Below, in pieces: positions 15,705 to 24,099 of a stretch of 34,039 nucleotides of DNA. The DNA is from an uncultured Bacilli bacterium. GTDB lineage: Bacteria; Bacillota_I; Bacilli_A; RF39; UBA660. The notes below the pieces were generated by a model. It did not search any database and was not told the DNA's origin. It saw only the letters and a list, made by a program, of their open reading frames with translations. Every line of letters starts with the position of its first letter. The stretch's first letter is position 1. The DNA lies in NCBI GenBank assembly GCA_934162285.1, contig CAKPHY010000017.1:1-34039 (forward strand). Direction: 5' to 3'. A program made the translations under genes and the position numbers.

Positions 15705-18038
15705 GATCAAACTTTTTTTAGTTTTAAATAATTTTTTTATTATTTCTTCATAATTATCAACTGGTATAAATTTAATGTTTTTAAGTACTTCACTTGGTAC
15801 ATCTTCTAAATCAACTATATTTTCAGTTGGAATAAAAATTTTCTTGATATGATTACGATCAGCACCAATTGCTTTTTCTTTTAAGCCGCCGATCGGAAGA
15901 ATGCGTCCACTCAAAGTCATTTCACCAGTCATAGCAATTTTAGAATCAACACTTTTATTAGTGAAAGCACTTATAAGAGCTGTTGTTAAAGTTATACCAG
16001 CACTTGGACCATCTTTAGGAATTGCTCCCGCTGGAACGTGAACATGAATATCTTTACTAGTAAATAAACTTTCTTTTATTCCTAAGTATTCAGCATGATT
16101 TTTGACATAACTTAAAGCAATGCTAGCACTTTCTTTCATGACATCACCTAAAGAACCAGTTAATTTTAATTCTCCTGTTCCTTTATAAAGAGTAACTTCA
16201 ATATCTAAGGTATCACCACCGACAGTTGTATAAGCAAGTCCTGTTACAACTCCTGGAATATGTTCTAATGGTTTAGCATCTTTAAACTTAGGTTTACCTA
16301 GATACTTTTCTAAAAGTGTTTCATTTATTTTTACTTCTTTAGGTTTAACATTTTCTAATACATTTTCAGTAACAATTTTTCTTACTAAAGTATCGATCAT
16401 TCTTTTTAATTCACGAACTCCCGCTTCTTTAGTATAACAACTAATGATTTGCAAAATCATTTTATCATCTATCTTTAGAAGTCGCGAATTTAATCCATTA
16501 TTTTCACATGATTCTTTAATAATATAATTACGGCAAATATTTAATTTTTCAAACTCAGTATAACCACTAAGTTCAATTATTTCCAAGCGATCACGAAGAG
16601 GTTCTTTAATATCTTCTAGATTATTAGCTGTTAAAATAAACATAACTTTTGATAAATCAAATTCTTCTTCAATATAATTATCAATAAAGTGACAATTTTG
16701 TTCCGGATCTAATATTTCTAATAAAGCACTCGCAGGATCTCCTTTGATATCCTTAGTCATTTTATCAATTTCGTCAATTAAGAAGACTGGATTAGAGCTT
16801 CCAGCTCGTTTCATTGATTGAATTATTCTTCCCGGTTCAGCTCCCATATATGAGCGACGATGACCAAGAATTTCTGCCGGATCATTAAAGCCACCTACGG
16901 ATAATTTAACAAAATTTCTTTTCATAGCTTTAGCAATTGATGATGCAAGAGATGTTTTTCCTACTCCTGGTGGCCCAACAAGACAAATAACTTCACCACT
17001 ATTTTTCTTAGTAACTTTTAAAACAGCTAAATATTCAATAATTCGTTCTTTTATTTTTTCCAAACCAGCATGGCTTTCATCTAAAACTTTCTTAACATTT
17101 TTAAAATTACTATTATCTTTAGTTTCATTTTCCCAAGGTAGATCTAACATACATTCAATATAACTTCTGATAATGCTTAATTCCGGTGACATTGAATTTA
17201 ATAATTCATAACGTTTTAATTCTTTATTTAATCTTTCTTTGATCTTTTTAGGAGCTTTTAGTTTTTCAATTCTTTCTTGCAAATTTATAGTGTCATCGTC
17301 TTTAGAACTTATTTCACCTAATTCTTCTTTGATTGTCTTTATTTTTTCTCTTAAAATGTATTCTTTTTGAGAATTATCAATATTTTTATGAACTTTAGCA
17401 TCTAAAGATCTTTCAATTTGATAGATCTCACTTTCTTTATAAATAACTTCTAATAACATTTCAGCTCTTTTAACAGAACTAACTGTAATTAGAAATTTAA
17501 ATTTTTCATTTAAACTTAAAGGTAAAAATGGTACTACTAAATCAGTATATTTTTCTAGTGATTTTTCAGATTTTATCGTGGAAACAAAACTATTACCTAC
17601 ATTAGAAACAGAATCAATATATTTACCAAGTTCTAAGTTAAGTTTACGAATTAATATTTCTTCTGATTTTTCGTCTATTTCATCTTTAGGAGCAGTTGAA
17701 GCAATCGATTCTAAAACATGTGATGAATTATTCATATTTAAATATTCATGCACTAGTGCACGTTCTTTAGCAATAATAACAACACGCGTTTTATTATTAG
17801 GTAACTCCATTTTATGAGCTATTTCACAGATAACTCCTACTTTAGGTAAATCGTCAATACTTGGTTCTTCTTCAAGATGATTTTCTTGGCAAACAATTAA
17901 AAGTCTACTATCATGAAAAAGTTCTGCAACTTCAATTATGTCTTTATTGGTATTATTATCAAATTCTAATCTTATTTCATTATATGGAAGCAAAACAATA
18001 CCACGAAGTAACATAACTGGTAAGTTAGTTTTAATCAC
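15693..18038 (-). CDS. lon: ATP-dependent protease LonA
   Basis: 781-residue AAA+ serine protease, normal length for LonA. The N-terminal substrate-binding domain (about 1-200) begins LPVMLLRGIVLLPYNEIRLEF. A coiled-coil and ATPase domain follows, with Walker A GPPGVGKTS (about 353), Walker B VFLIDEIDKM and arginine finger region LRDRLEIIEL. The C-terminal protease domain carries the catalytic Ser in KDGPSAGITLTTALI (about 675) and Lys in GGLKEKAIGA (about 718). The start is GTG at 18038, preceded by GGAGGTG with no better ATG. It is monocistronic. Lon degrades misfolded and regulatory proteins in the cytoplasm; in spore formers it also affects sporulation sigma factors. Confidence 0.97.
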   Translation of the reverse strand: MIKTNLPVMLLRGIVLLPYNEIRLEFDNNTNKDIIEVAELFHDSRLLIVCQENHLEEEPSIDDLPKVGVICEIAHKMELPNNKTRVVIIAKERALVHEYLNMNNSSHVLESIASTAPKDEIDEKSEEILIRKLNLELGKYIDSVSNVGNSFVSTIKSEKSLEKYTDLVVPFLPLSLNEKFKFLITVSSVKRAEMLLEVIYKESEIYQIERSLDAKVHKNIDNSQKEYILREKIKTIKEELGEISSKDDDTINLQERIEKLKAPKKIKERLNKELKRYELLNSMSPELSIIRSYIECMLDLPWENETKDNSNFKNVKKVLDESHAGLEKIKERIIEYLAVLKVTKKNSGEVICLVGPPGVGKTSLASSIAKAMKRNFVKLSVGGFNDPAEILGHRRSYMGAEPGRIIQSMKRAGSSNPVFLIDEIDKMTKDIKGDPASALLEILDPEQNCHFIDNYIEEEFDLSKVMFILTANNLEDIKEPLRDRLEIIELSGYTEFEKLNICRNYIIKESCENNGLNSRLLKIDDKMILQIISCYTKEAGVRELKRMIDTLVRKIVTENVLENVKPKEVKINETLLEKYLGKPKFKDAKPLEHIPGVVTGLAYTTVGGDTLDIEVTLYKGTGELKLTGSLGDVMKESASIALSYVKNHAEYLGIKESLFTSKDIHVHVPAGAIPKDGPSAGITLTTALISAFTNKSVDSKIAMTGEMTLSGRILPIGGLKEKAIGADRNHIKKIFIPTENIVDLEDVPSEVLKNIKFIPVDNYEEIIKKLFKTKKSLIKEE

Positions 18039-18066
18039 GATTACACCTCCAACTAAATTGCTTTTT

Positions 18067-18095
18067 ATTATAGTATAAAAATCAAGAAAAGTCTA
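18067..18095 (-). promoter_or_regulatory. Possible promoter of lon
   Basis: -10 TATAAT (18067-18072) with weak -35 TAGACT (18090-18095) at 17 bases on the minus strand. No CIRCE or CtsR repeat is obvious. Confidence 0.4.
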
Positions 18096-18104
18096 TAAGA
18101 ATAC

Positions 18105-18127
18105 TAAAAAAAGTAGTCGCCTACTTT
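18105..18127 (-). terminator. Intrinsic terminator of the deacetylase-like gene
   Basis: AAAGTAG and CTACTTT form a 7-bp stem with a 4-base loop on the minus strand and are followed by seven or eight T. The stop codon is in the first arm. Confidence 0.8.
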
Positions 18128-18891
18128 ATTTCTTCACTTATAAATTTATCTAAGGAAACGATTTTATAACCACGACTTAAAATATATTTAATATATATGT
18201 CTAAATATGTTTGATCTTTTATTTCTAAAATATTACCTTTTATATTATCTTTTAGATCACTAAAACTTTTAACTATTTTTGTTGCTTCAATACTATATTG
18301 ATTATCTTTATTACAATTTTCTACTATATTTGAATAACAATAGTAATTTATTTCTTTCAATTTATTTTTTAAAATTTTATAATCATTTAAAAAGCCAATG
18401 TTATTTTCTTTACTTAATAATAATTCAATACTTTCTAAATTATTATTATAAAAAGTATTATCTATAAAAAACGTTGCTTTTATATCATTTTGATCTAATA
18501 TTTTTATTATTTTATCAATATCAGTGGGATTTTTAAAAATAAGCGAAACTTCATTTTTACTATTAGCTTTAATAATTTTATTACGGTTTTTCTTTAAAGA
18601 TATTTGGGGTTCAATATTTTTATAAACTAACAGATTTTCATTAAAATAACCGATTTTTTTTAACTTTTGATATGATTTATCTATATCAACTTCTAAACCA
18701 TTTAAACCAAGTTTTATATATTTATCATCAACCATTCCATCAATTTCAGCAATTTTATAATCTTCAGCAACATTTCTTAAGTTAATCATCAAACTATCTT
18801 TTTCTTTGACAACTTCAATAGTATTATCAGTTATTAAAAAGCTGAAGCACGCCAAGCCTAGTATTCCAATATCCTTTAAAAATTTTTTCAT
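18121..18891 (-). CDS. Degenerate polysaccharide-deacetylase-like (NodB-fold) protein
   Basis: 256 residues with an N-terminal signal/anchor segment (about 5-24). The central region aligns by eye with the NodB homology domain: NEVSLIFKNPTDIDKIIKIL and IKATFFIDNTFYNNN correspond to the usual LTFDDGP...ILDIL and VKATFFVxG...N. The catalytic Asp-Asp is replaced by Lys-Asn, and no HxxxH motif follows at LLSKENNIGFLNDYKIL, where the family has GHEIGNHTxxH. Catalysis is therefore unlikely. Sporulation-associated deacetylases of this size (PdaB type) are known, and the position beside sigK and a coat-like gene fits a mother-cell role, but the function here is open; it may act as a binding protein. 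The start has AGGTGG. Confidence 0.6.
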   Translation of the reverse strand: MKKFLKDIGILGLACFSFLITDNTIEVVKEKDSLMINLRNVAEDYKIAEIDGMVDDKYIKLGLNGLEVDIDKSYQKLKKIGYFNENLLVYKNIEPQISLKKNRNKIIKANSKNEVSLIFKNPTDIDKIIKILDQNDIKATFFIDNTFYNNNLESIELLLSKENNIGFLNDYKILKNKLKEINYYCYSNIVENCNKDNQYSIEATKIVKSFSDLKDNIKGNILEIKDQTYLDIYIKYILSRGYKIVSLDKFISEEIK

Positions 18892-18934
18892 TTAACCACC
18901 TAGTAAAATATATGAGAATATTTTATTTTTTTTC

Positions 18935-18961
18935 ACTAGAAAGGTGATTTTTCATAAAATA
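18935..18961 (+). promoter_or_regulatory. Candidate sigma-K promoter of the coat-like gene and sigK
   Basis: AC at 18935-18936 (in CACT), a 16-base spacer, then CATAAAATA at 18953-18961. This fits the sigma-K consensus AC-N16/17-CATANNNTA. The ribosome binding site GAAAGGAAG and the ATG follow at normal distance. Confidence 0.55.
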
Positions 18962-18980
18962 AAATAGAAAGGAAGATTTT

Positions 18981-19175
18981 ATGTATAATTATCCAAATAG
19001 ATATATGAACCAAGACAATCGCTTTGGTGGTTTTCTAGGACCTTTTATTCTAGGTGGTATTACAGGTGGTGTTGTTGCTCCTTACTTCTGGGGTGGCGTT
19101 AGACCAAACAATTATCAACAAATGCCATATTACCCACCAAATAACTACTATTATTATGGAGGATACTACCGTTAA
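18981..19175 (+). CDS. Small Gly/Tyr-rich probable spore coat protein
   Basis: 64 residues, rich in Tyr, Asn, Pro and Gly. The N-terminus MYNYPNRYMNQDNRFGGF is followed by a hydrophobic glycine core (about 18-43; GPFILGGITGGVVAPYF) and a C-terminal Tyr run (NNYYYYGGYYR). Composition is like small spore coat and inner-crust proteins of Firmicutes, whose Tyr residues can be cross-linked. I do not recognise a named family. It is preceded by a good ribosome binding site and a sigma-K-like promoter, and followed by a terminator and then sigK, which supports a late sporulation role. Confidence 0.65.
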   Translation: MYNYPNRYMNQDNRFGGFLGPFILGGITGGVVAPYFWGGVRPNNYQQMPYYPPNNYYYYGGYYR

Positions 19176-19200
19176 AACAAGAAATTTTCTTGTTTTTTTT
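19174..19200 (+). terminator. Terminator between the coat-like gene and sigK
   Basis: AACAAGAA and TTCTTGTT form an 8-bp AT-rich stem with a 3-base loop, followed by six or more T. The stem is short and AT-rich, so readthrough into sigK, which starts 24 bases later, is plausible. Confidence 0.75.
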
Positions 19201-19224
19201 GAATAAACTTTAATGAGGTGAAAT

Positions 19225-19923
19225 ATGTTTAAAAAAATTATTCATTTTCTTTTTAAGGATTTATTCATATTAGTAGCAGCTTATCAAAATAATGTATTCC
19301 CTGATCCTTTAGAAAAAGAAGAGGAAGAAAAACTGATTGCTTTAATGTTAAAAGGTGATCAAAATGCTAGAAATAAGTTAATAGAACATAACTTAAGACT
19401 TGTAGCTCATATTGTTAAGAAATATGAACACACCAAAGATGATGCTGATGATTTAATAAGTATTGGCGTTATTGGTTTAATTAAAGGAGTTGACTCTTAC
19501 TCTTATAAACATGGAACAAGAATAACAACTTATTGTGCAAGGTGTATTGAAAATGAAATTTTAATGCACTTTAGAAATGATAAGAAAAATAGTAAAAATG
19601 TTAGTTTAAATGATTCTTTGGGTTATGATAAAGATGGTAATGAAATAACGCTTTTAGAGGTTTTAAAAACGCCTACTCCTGATTTTGTTTCCGATATTCA
19701 TGAACAAGACAATTTAAAATTACTTGTTAAATATTATGAAGTATTAAATGAACGTGAAAAAGAAATTATTGAAAAAAGATATGGTTTAAATGGTAATGAT
19801 GAATTGACCCAAAAAGAAATAGCTGAATATATGAATATTTCTAGAAGTTATGTTTCAAGAATTGAAAAAAGAGCCTTAACTAAATTATTAAGAGAATTTA
19901 TAAAAAATAAAAGAAATAGCTAG
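19225..19923 (+). CDS. sigK: RNA polymerase sporulation sigma factor, pro-sigma-K
   Basis: 232-residue sigma-70 family member. The match to SigK is strong: NKLIEHNLRLVAHIVKKYE, DLISIGVIGLIKGVDSYS, TTYCARCIENEILMHFRN, and at the C-terminus REKEIIEKRYGLNG and NISRSYVSRIEKRALTK (region 4.2 helix-turn-helix). The first 20 residues (FKKIIHFLFKDLFILVAA) form a hydrophobic pro-sequence followed by YQNNVFPDPL, as in the Bacillus pro-protein that the membrane protease SpoIVFB cleaves, so activation by regulated proteolysis is implied. The gene is intact, with no skin-like interruption. Start ATG follows GAGGTG. It follows the coat-like gene closely and converges on an oxidoreductase gene, overlapping it by four bases. 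Confidence 0.95.
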   Translation: MFKKIIHFLFKDLFILVAAYQNNVFPDPLEKEEEEKLIALMLKGDQNARNKLIEHNLRLVAHIVKKYEHTKDDADDLISIGVIGLIKGVDSYSYKHGTRITTYCARCIENEILMHFRNDKKNSKNVSLNDSLGYDKDGNEITLLEVLKTPTPDFVSDIHEQDNLKLLVKYYEVLNEREKEIIEKRYGLNGNDELTQKEIAEYMNISRSYVSRIEKRALTKLLREFIKNKRNS

Positions 19924-19937
19924 TCGCTATTCCTTTT
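19913..19937. terminator. Bidirectional terminator between sigK and the oxidoreductase
   Basis: AATAGC and GCTATT pair around a 5-base loop; a T-run follows on the plus strand and an A-rich run precedes it, so it can act for both convergent genes. Both stop codons lie within it. Confidence 0.7.
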
Positions 19938-20981
19938 TTGATACTTTAATTCACCCATTTGACTTGTAGGAACAAATCCTGGTCTAGCATCAAGAACATC
20001 TTTAATACGATTGACAACTGATGCACAAGTTAACTCTACTGTATTTGGTCTTGTAACAACAAATGTTGTATCAGGATTACCAAAAACTGTCCATTCATTT
20101 TTGTCACAATCTTCTTTAGAATAAACTTTACCTATACATTCACTTTCAATAGTTATTCCTTCTATCGTTTCAGTTGTTACAACAGCACTCATACCTGTTG
20201 CCATACCTTTTTTAACAGTCATATTTAAAGTTTCACTTACAATGTCTTCATTTGAAGTTTGAGGAACACATTTTTGGGTTTGACTTAATACATGTAAACC
20301 TAATTTATCACATAACCAGCCATTAGTATTCCACATATAACTTGGTAAATAAGTCCCACCATTAATTAAAGAATTTCTTTCTTCATCACTCATACGATCA
20401 ACACTAGCAATATCACGATCAAATTCTTCTAATGTTAAACCTGCCCCATGAGCTTTTGCTAAAGCGATACCATAATCTTCAACATTATATGAAGAAGATC
20501 CTTTTATTTTAGTAATATTATGAGTTGCTCCTGCTAATGTTGTTACTAAATTTCCCCAGAAAGCATCTTGATAACCACTTCCTGTAATAGTACAACTAGT
20601 TTCTTTAGCAAGTTTATCAATTAATTCCGTAACATTAGGATTAGAATTTGCAGGATAAAAAGCTTCTTCACAAGTAGTAATTGCATTTACACCACACTTA
20701 GCACATGTAACTAAAACATCTTTTACATCATTAATTAAACTCATAGTCGTTACAATAGCAATGTCTGGTTTTAAAGAACGTAACATTCCTTCTAAATCAT
20801 CTAGTTTTGATACTTTAACGCCTACAGGATCTGTGTTCATGATTTCTCCAACATCTAATCCGATAACATTAGGATTAATATCAACAGCTCCGACAATTTC
20901 GTAGCCATCTTCGATAGCAAAACGCATCGTATAAACACTCATTTTGCCACAACCAATTTGAACAAATTTTATTTTTTCCAT
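19920..20981 (-). CDS. 2,4-diaminopentanoate dehydrogenase-like oxidoreductase (DapB-type fold)
   Basis: 353 residues. The N-terminal Rossmann fold has FVQIGCGKMSVYTMRFA and IVGAVDINPNVIG. A DapB-like second domain follows, with TCEEAFYP, TITGSGYQDAFWGNLV (about 150-165) and the C-terminal VLDARPGF. Layout and length resemble the NAD(P)-dependent 2,4-diaminopentanoate dehydrogenase (Ord) of clostridial ornithine fermentation (EC 1.4.1.12). The rest of that pathway is not in the window, and relatives with other amino-acid substrates exist, so the substrate is uncertain. Start ATG follows GGAGGG. It is a single gene convergent with sigK. Confidence 0.6.
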   Translation of the reverse strand: MEKIKFVQIGCGKMSVYTMRFAIEDGYEIVGAVDINPNVIGLDVGEIMNTDPVGVKVSKLDDLEGMLRSLKPDIAIVTTMSLINDVKDVLVTCAKCGVNAITTCEEAFYPANSNPNVTELIDKLAKETSCTITGSGYQDAFWGNLVTTLAGATHNITKIKGSSSYNVEDYGIALAKAHGAGLTLEEFDRDIASVDRMSDEERNSLINGGTYLPSYMWNTNGWLCDKLGLHVLSQTQKCVPQTSNEDIVSETLNMTVKKGMATGMSAVVTTETIEGITIESECIGKVYSKEDCDKNEWTVFGNPDTTFVVTRPNTVELTCASVVNRIKDVLDARPGFVPTSQMGELKYQKRNSD

Positions 20982-21105
20982 TTCATCTACCCTCCTATTT
21001 TATTATAACAATTATTTGTTAAAAAATAAATATTTTAGTAGTCTTTGAAAAATAAAATTTTACTCATAAATTTTTAAATTAATAATATTCAAGAATATTT
21101 TCACA

Positions 21106-21787
21106 TTATTCCGGTTTAAAAGTTAAAACATTTCCTAAGATTTCTAATTCCTTAGTATCTCTATTATAAATCATAGCACCATCATCAAAAATAGCATATA
21201 CATTCTTTTGTTTACTATTAGCAACTTTTTGTAATTTGGATAAATATTTTTTATTATTTATCGAATGAACATCTATATAAAAAGGGATCATCTAAAACTC
21301 CAAAACCATCATAAAAAGCAAAATATTTATAATAATTATTTTTAGCTGTAATAAAATATCTCTTTAATTGCAAATCTGCTCCAGCACTAAAACCAATAAT
21401 TATTCCTTTATAATGTTTTATATTATATAAAATTTCTGTTTCCTGAGTTACTTTACTATATAACATTTCAGGATTACCACCAGTTATTACTAAGATATCA
21501 CTATCATCTATTATTGCTTTAAATTTTTCAAAATTTTCTCTATCATAACAATTTAAAATAGTTATATTTTCTTTTTTGATGCCTAATTTTATTAAGGAAC
21601 CAACATATTTATTATATCGTCTTCCACCTAATGGAAACCATTCTTCATCAAATGTTTTCTTATCTATTTCTGTTGGAAAAGTCCAAGCAATAATTACAAC
21701 TTTTTGTGTAGGATTAATCAATTTTTTTAACTTGGTTTCAACTAGGTTCATACCTTTTTCATATTCACTTAATAATACGTTATACAT
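21106..21787 (-). pseudogene. Peptidase S51-like gene with frameshift
   Basis: Two overlapping frames together give one protein of about 225 residues. The first part (from ATG 21787) carries VITGGNPEML and the nucleophile motif IIGFSAGADLQL typical of peptidase S51 (dipeptidase E/cyanophycinase-like). Near 21270-21290 the frame ends early; the sequence continues in the next frame with FYIDVHSINNKKYL and ends YNRDTKELEIL. Removing one base from the CCCTTTTT tract restores one reading frame through DDPFYIDVHS. This is a single-base homopolymer expansion, either a recent mutation or a sequencing error. Start follows GAGAGG. If real, the product would be truncated after the nucleophile and lack the C-terminal part of the active site. 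Confidence 0.75.
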
Positions 21788-21834
21788 AAACTACCTCTCT
21801 TTGGCTTTATTAATAATAAAATTATTCAATATAT

Positions 21835-22324
21835 TCATTTATTTAATATTTTGTTATTAAATATAAACACGTTTTCGTTTTTATCATTTTTAACTTCATA
21901 ATTTCCATTTGTATATTCAGATATAACTTTTTTCCCAAAAATTATATGCTCCAGGATTATTTTCCATTGGCTGCACTTCCCAATTTCCAGGATATTGTTC
22001 AAATGAAAGAATAGCTGCTTTTTTACCAATATGATGTCTTCTAAAATTTGGAATTATTAAAAACTCGGCAATTGTTTTTCCTGTTTGATTAAATTTATTA
22101 TTTTCATTAATCAAAACAAATCCCACTAATTTTTCCTCAAATTTTATAAAATACTTATCACGAGTTGAATCAGTAAAATAATCATCAAAATATTTATATT
22201 CAAATATTCCATATTCATTTAATTCATTATTAATATAAAAACTTCCATCATATAAAGCAAATTGTAATAACCTATATAAGATATCCTTTTCATCAGCTTT
22301 TACTTGCACTAGCTTAACATTCAT
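21835..22324 (-). pseudogene. GNAT acetyltransferase gene with frameshift
   Basis: The reading frame from ATG 22324 encodes an N-acetyltransferase of the GNAT type: VLINENNKFNQTGKTIAEFLI, then RRHHIGKKAAILSFEQYPG (the acetyl-CoA loop region). It continues with NNPGAYNFWEK, where the frame breaks. The C-terminal strand VISEYTNGNYEV lies in the next frame and runs to 21835. Deleting one A from the A6 tract at about 21929-21934 joins the two parts. The break removes only the last beta-strands, so a partly folded product is conceivable. It lies between the S51 gene and the phosphotransferase gene, all minus strand. Confidence 0.75.
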
Positions 22325-22392
22325 ATAATTAGCTTCTTTAAATTTAACATACTAAAATTTTTTTACATAAAATTTTTATTATTTATTTAATT

Positions 22393-23190
22393 TTAACAAT
22401 CAATATTCATTTCTGTTTCTATTAAGTTTTTTCTTATCTCGAAACTTTCCATAGTTGAAGAATCAAAATGATTATTATCCATTATATAATCAATCCATTT
22501 TAATGCACATTCTTTAAGATATGGCATTTCTTTTTTTCTAAGTTCTTCGGTATCATAGTATTCATTTAAAAAAGCTTTAAGTCCTTCAATATCTACACCT
22601 CTTGACTTAGAAAAATATAATAAAGATATAGCAATAGCAACATCAACTATCGCTGGGCCATATTTAGCATCATCAAAGTCAATAAAACCAATCTGTGATT
22701 GCCAATTTTCATTATAAAAAATATTGCACCTAGTTAGATCAAAATGTAACACTGAATATCTATCAAATATTTCGTCAATTTTAAATGGTAACAGTGGCAA
22801 ATTATATTTATTATTACCATTTGTTATTTGATGAATTTTTTTTATTTCTTTAGCTATTTTAATAGAAATATCCTTATTTATATTTTTAAATAAGTTTCCA
22901 ATTTCTTCACCATTTAAAAATGAATATATTACACAATATTTACCATCTTCCAATAAAGAATATTCTTGATTTTCTTTATTTAATATTATCTCTGGAACAT
23001 TAATTCCACCGTTTTTTAAATATTCATGAATATTAACCATAGAAATAGTATGTTTTTTACTATCATATAATTTGGCTATATATTTATTAGAATGATTAAT
23101 AAGAATATACACATTTCCATCGGTTGAATCTTCATTTTTAATGATCTCTTCTATTTCTATATTATATTTATTATTTATTTGATCTTTCAT
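22393..23190 (-). CDS. APH-family phosphotransferase (small-molecule kinase)
   Basis: 265 residues with the protein-kinase-like fold of aminoglycoside/choline kinases. The N-lobe has YILINHSNKYIAKLYD with the ATP-binding lysine. The catalytic loop reads VLHFDLTRCNIFYN (about 148-161), with His-x-Asp and the downstream Asn intact; the metal-binding IGFIDFDDAKYGP follows (about 170). The residues needed for phosphotransfer are therefore present. Similar proteins include antibiotic kinases, homoserine and choline kinases and the CotS family; the substrate cannot be read from the sequence. It lies in a run of accessory genes with acetyltransferases, which fits drug or metabolite modification, but that is inference. 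Confidence 0.8.
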   Translation of the reverse strand: MKDQINNKYNIEIEEIIKNEDSTDGNVYILINHSNKYIAKLYDSKKHTISMVNIHEYLKNGGINVPEIILNKENQEYSLLEDGKYCVIYSFLNGEEIGNLFKNINKDISIKIAKEIKKIHQITNGNNKYNLPLLPFKIDEIFDRYSVLHFDLTRCNIFYNENWQSQIGFIDFDDAKYGPAIVDVAIAISLLYFSKSRGVDIEGLKAFLNEYYDTEELRKKEMPYLKECALKWIDYIMDNNHFDSSTMESFEIRKNLIETEMNIDC

Positions 23191-23231
23191 TAAATAAATT
23201 CACTCCTTTTATAAATAAAATATTTAAGTTT

Positions 23232-23867
23232 TTAGTAAATTTTCAATTTTTTTTGAGTTTTCATGTTATTATCAAAATAACAATCTCTAGTTAATTTATA
23301 CTTAGAAAAAAGCAAAATTCCCTCATAAAAAGTATATGGTGATTCTTCTGATATTTCACCAATTTTATTAAAACCCAGTTTTTCAAATATTCTACATGAT
23401 GCTATATTGTCTTTTACTGCACCAGAGAAAATAGCATTTATTTCAACAGCATTAAACATATAATCAATCATTGCTAAAGCCGCTTCCGTTGCATAACCTT
23501 TTCCTTGATAACCTGGATCCATATACCAACCTACATCACGAATTGTAATATCTTCTCCGCTTTCTTGAGCAGAAACCTGCCCAATTACTTCTTCATATCC
23601 ACTATTTGTATATTTAGGCTTTAAAAATATGCTCCACACAAATACATCATTATTTTTAGATTTTTCAACTTTAGATTTATAAAATTTTTCTTGTGCTTCC
23701 CAAGTCCAATGACTAGGATTATTAGCATGCTTTTTAGCACCAACTAAATACCACTTGTTTACTTCTGGTATCATTAATATTTTCCATAATCTTTTTTGTT
23801 CTTCCATCTTCGAACTTTTTAAAATTAATCTTTCTGTTTCGATAGTCTTACTGCCTATTAAGTTCAT
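23232..23867 (-). CDS. RimJ/RimL-type GNAT acetyltransferase
   Basis: 211 residues, intact. It opens with TIETERLILKSSKMEEQKRLW as RimJ/RimL proteins do and has the acetyl-CoA-binding motif VGWYMDPGYQGKGYATEAALAM split over about 117-138. It then has NIASCRIFEKLGFNKIGE near the C-terminus. ATG 23867 is preferred over a GTG nine bases upstream because AAGGAG is spaced for it. The family acetylates ribosomal protein N-termini or small amines; the substrate is unknown. It is the only intact acetyltransferase in a stretch where two others are frameshifted. Confidence 0.85.
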   Translation of the reverse strand: MNLIGSKTIETERLILKSSKMEEQKRLWKILMIPEVNKWYLVGAKKHANNPSHWTWEAQEKFYKSKVEKSKNNDVFVWSIFLKPKYTNSGYEEVIGQVSAQESGEDITIRDVGWYMDPGYQGKGYATEAALAMIDYMFNAVEINAIFSGAVKDNIASCRIFEKLGFNKIGEISEESPYTFYEGILLFSKYKLTRDCYFDNNMKTQKKLKIY

Positions 23868-24011
23868 ATTAAACACTCCTTATTTTTAACAGTTTTTGCC
23901 TTTTTTCTTTGATATTCTTTTTATTATTTTACCAATCATTTCTATTAAAATTTATTATACATTAATTTAATGCTAAATCAATAATTTAACATTAATAAAT
24001 AAAAAATTAAC

Positions 24012-24036
24012 AAAAAAAATGGATTATCTAATCCAC
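24012..24036 (-). terminator. Intrinsic terminator downstream of the PBP fragment
   Basis: TGGATTA and TAATCCA form a 7-bp stem with a 2-base loop and are followed by eight T on the minus strand. It probably belonged to the intact transpeptidase gene. Confidence 0.75.
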
Positions 24037-24099
24037 TTTTAAAGTCTTAATTATTACTGATATATTTTTTAGCTAAATATATTTTTATATTCATAAATT

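Noticed and set aside
19225..19923. Skin-like interruption of sigK
   Set aside because: The sigK frame is complete from pro-sequence to region 4; the recombinase is 5 kb away and associated with a different gene.
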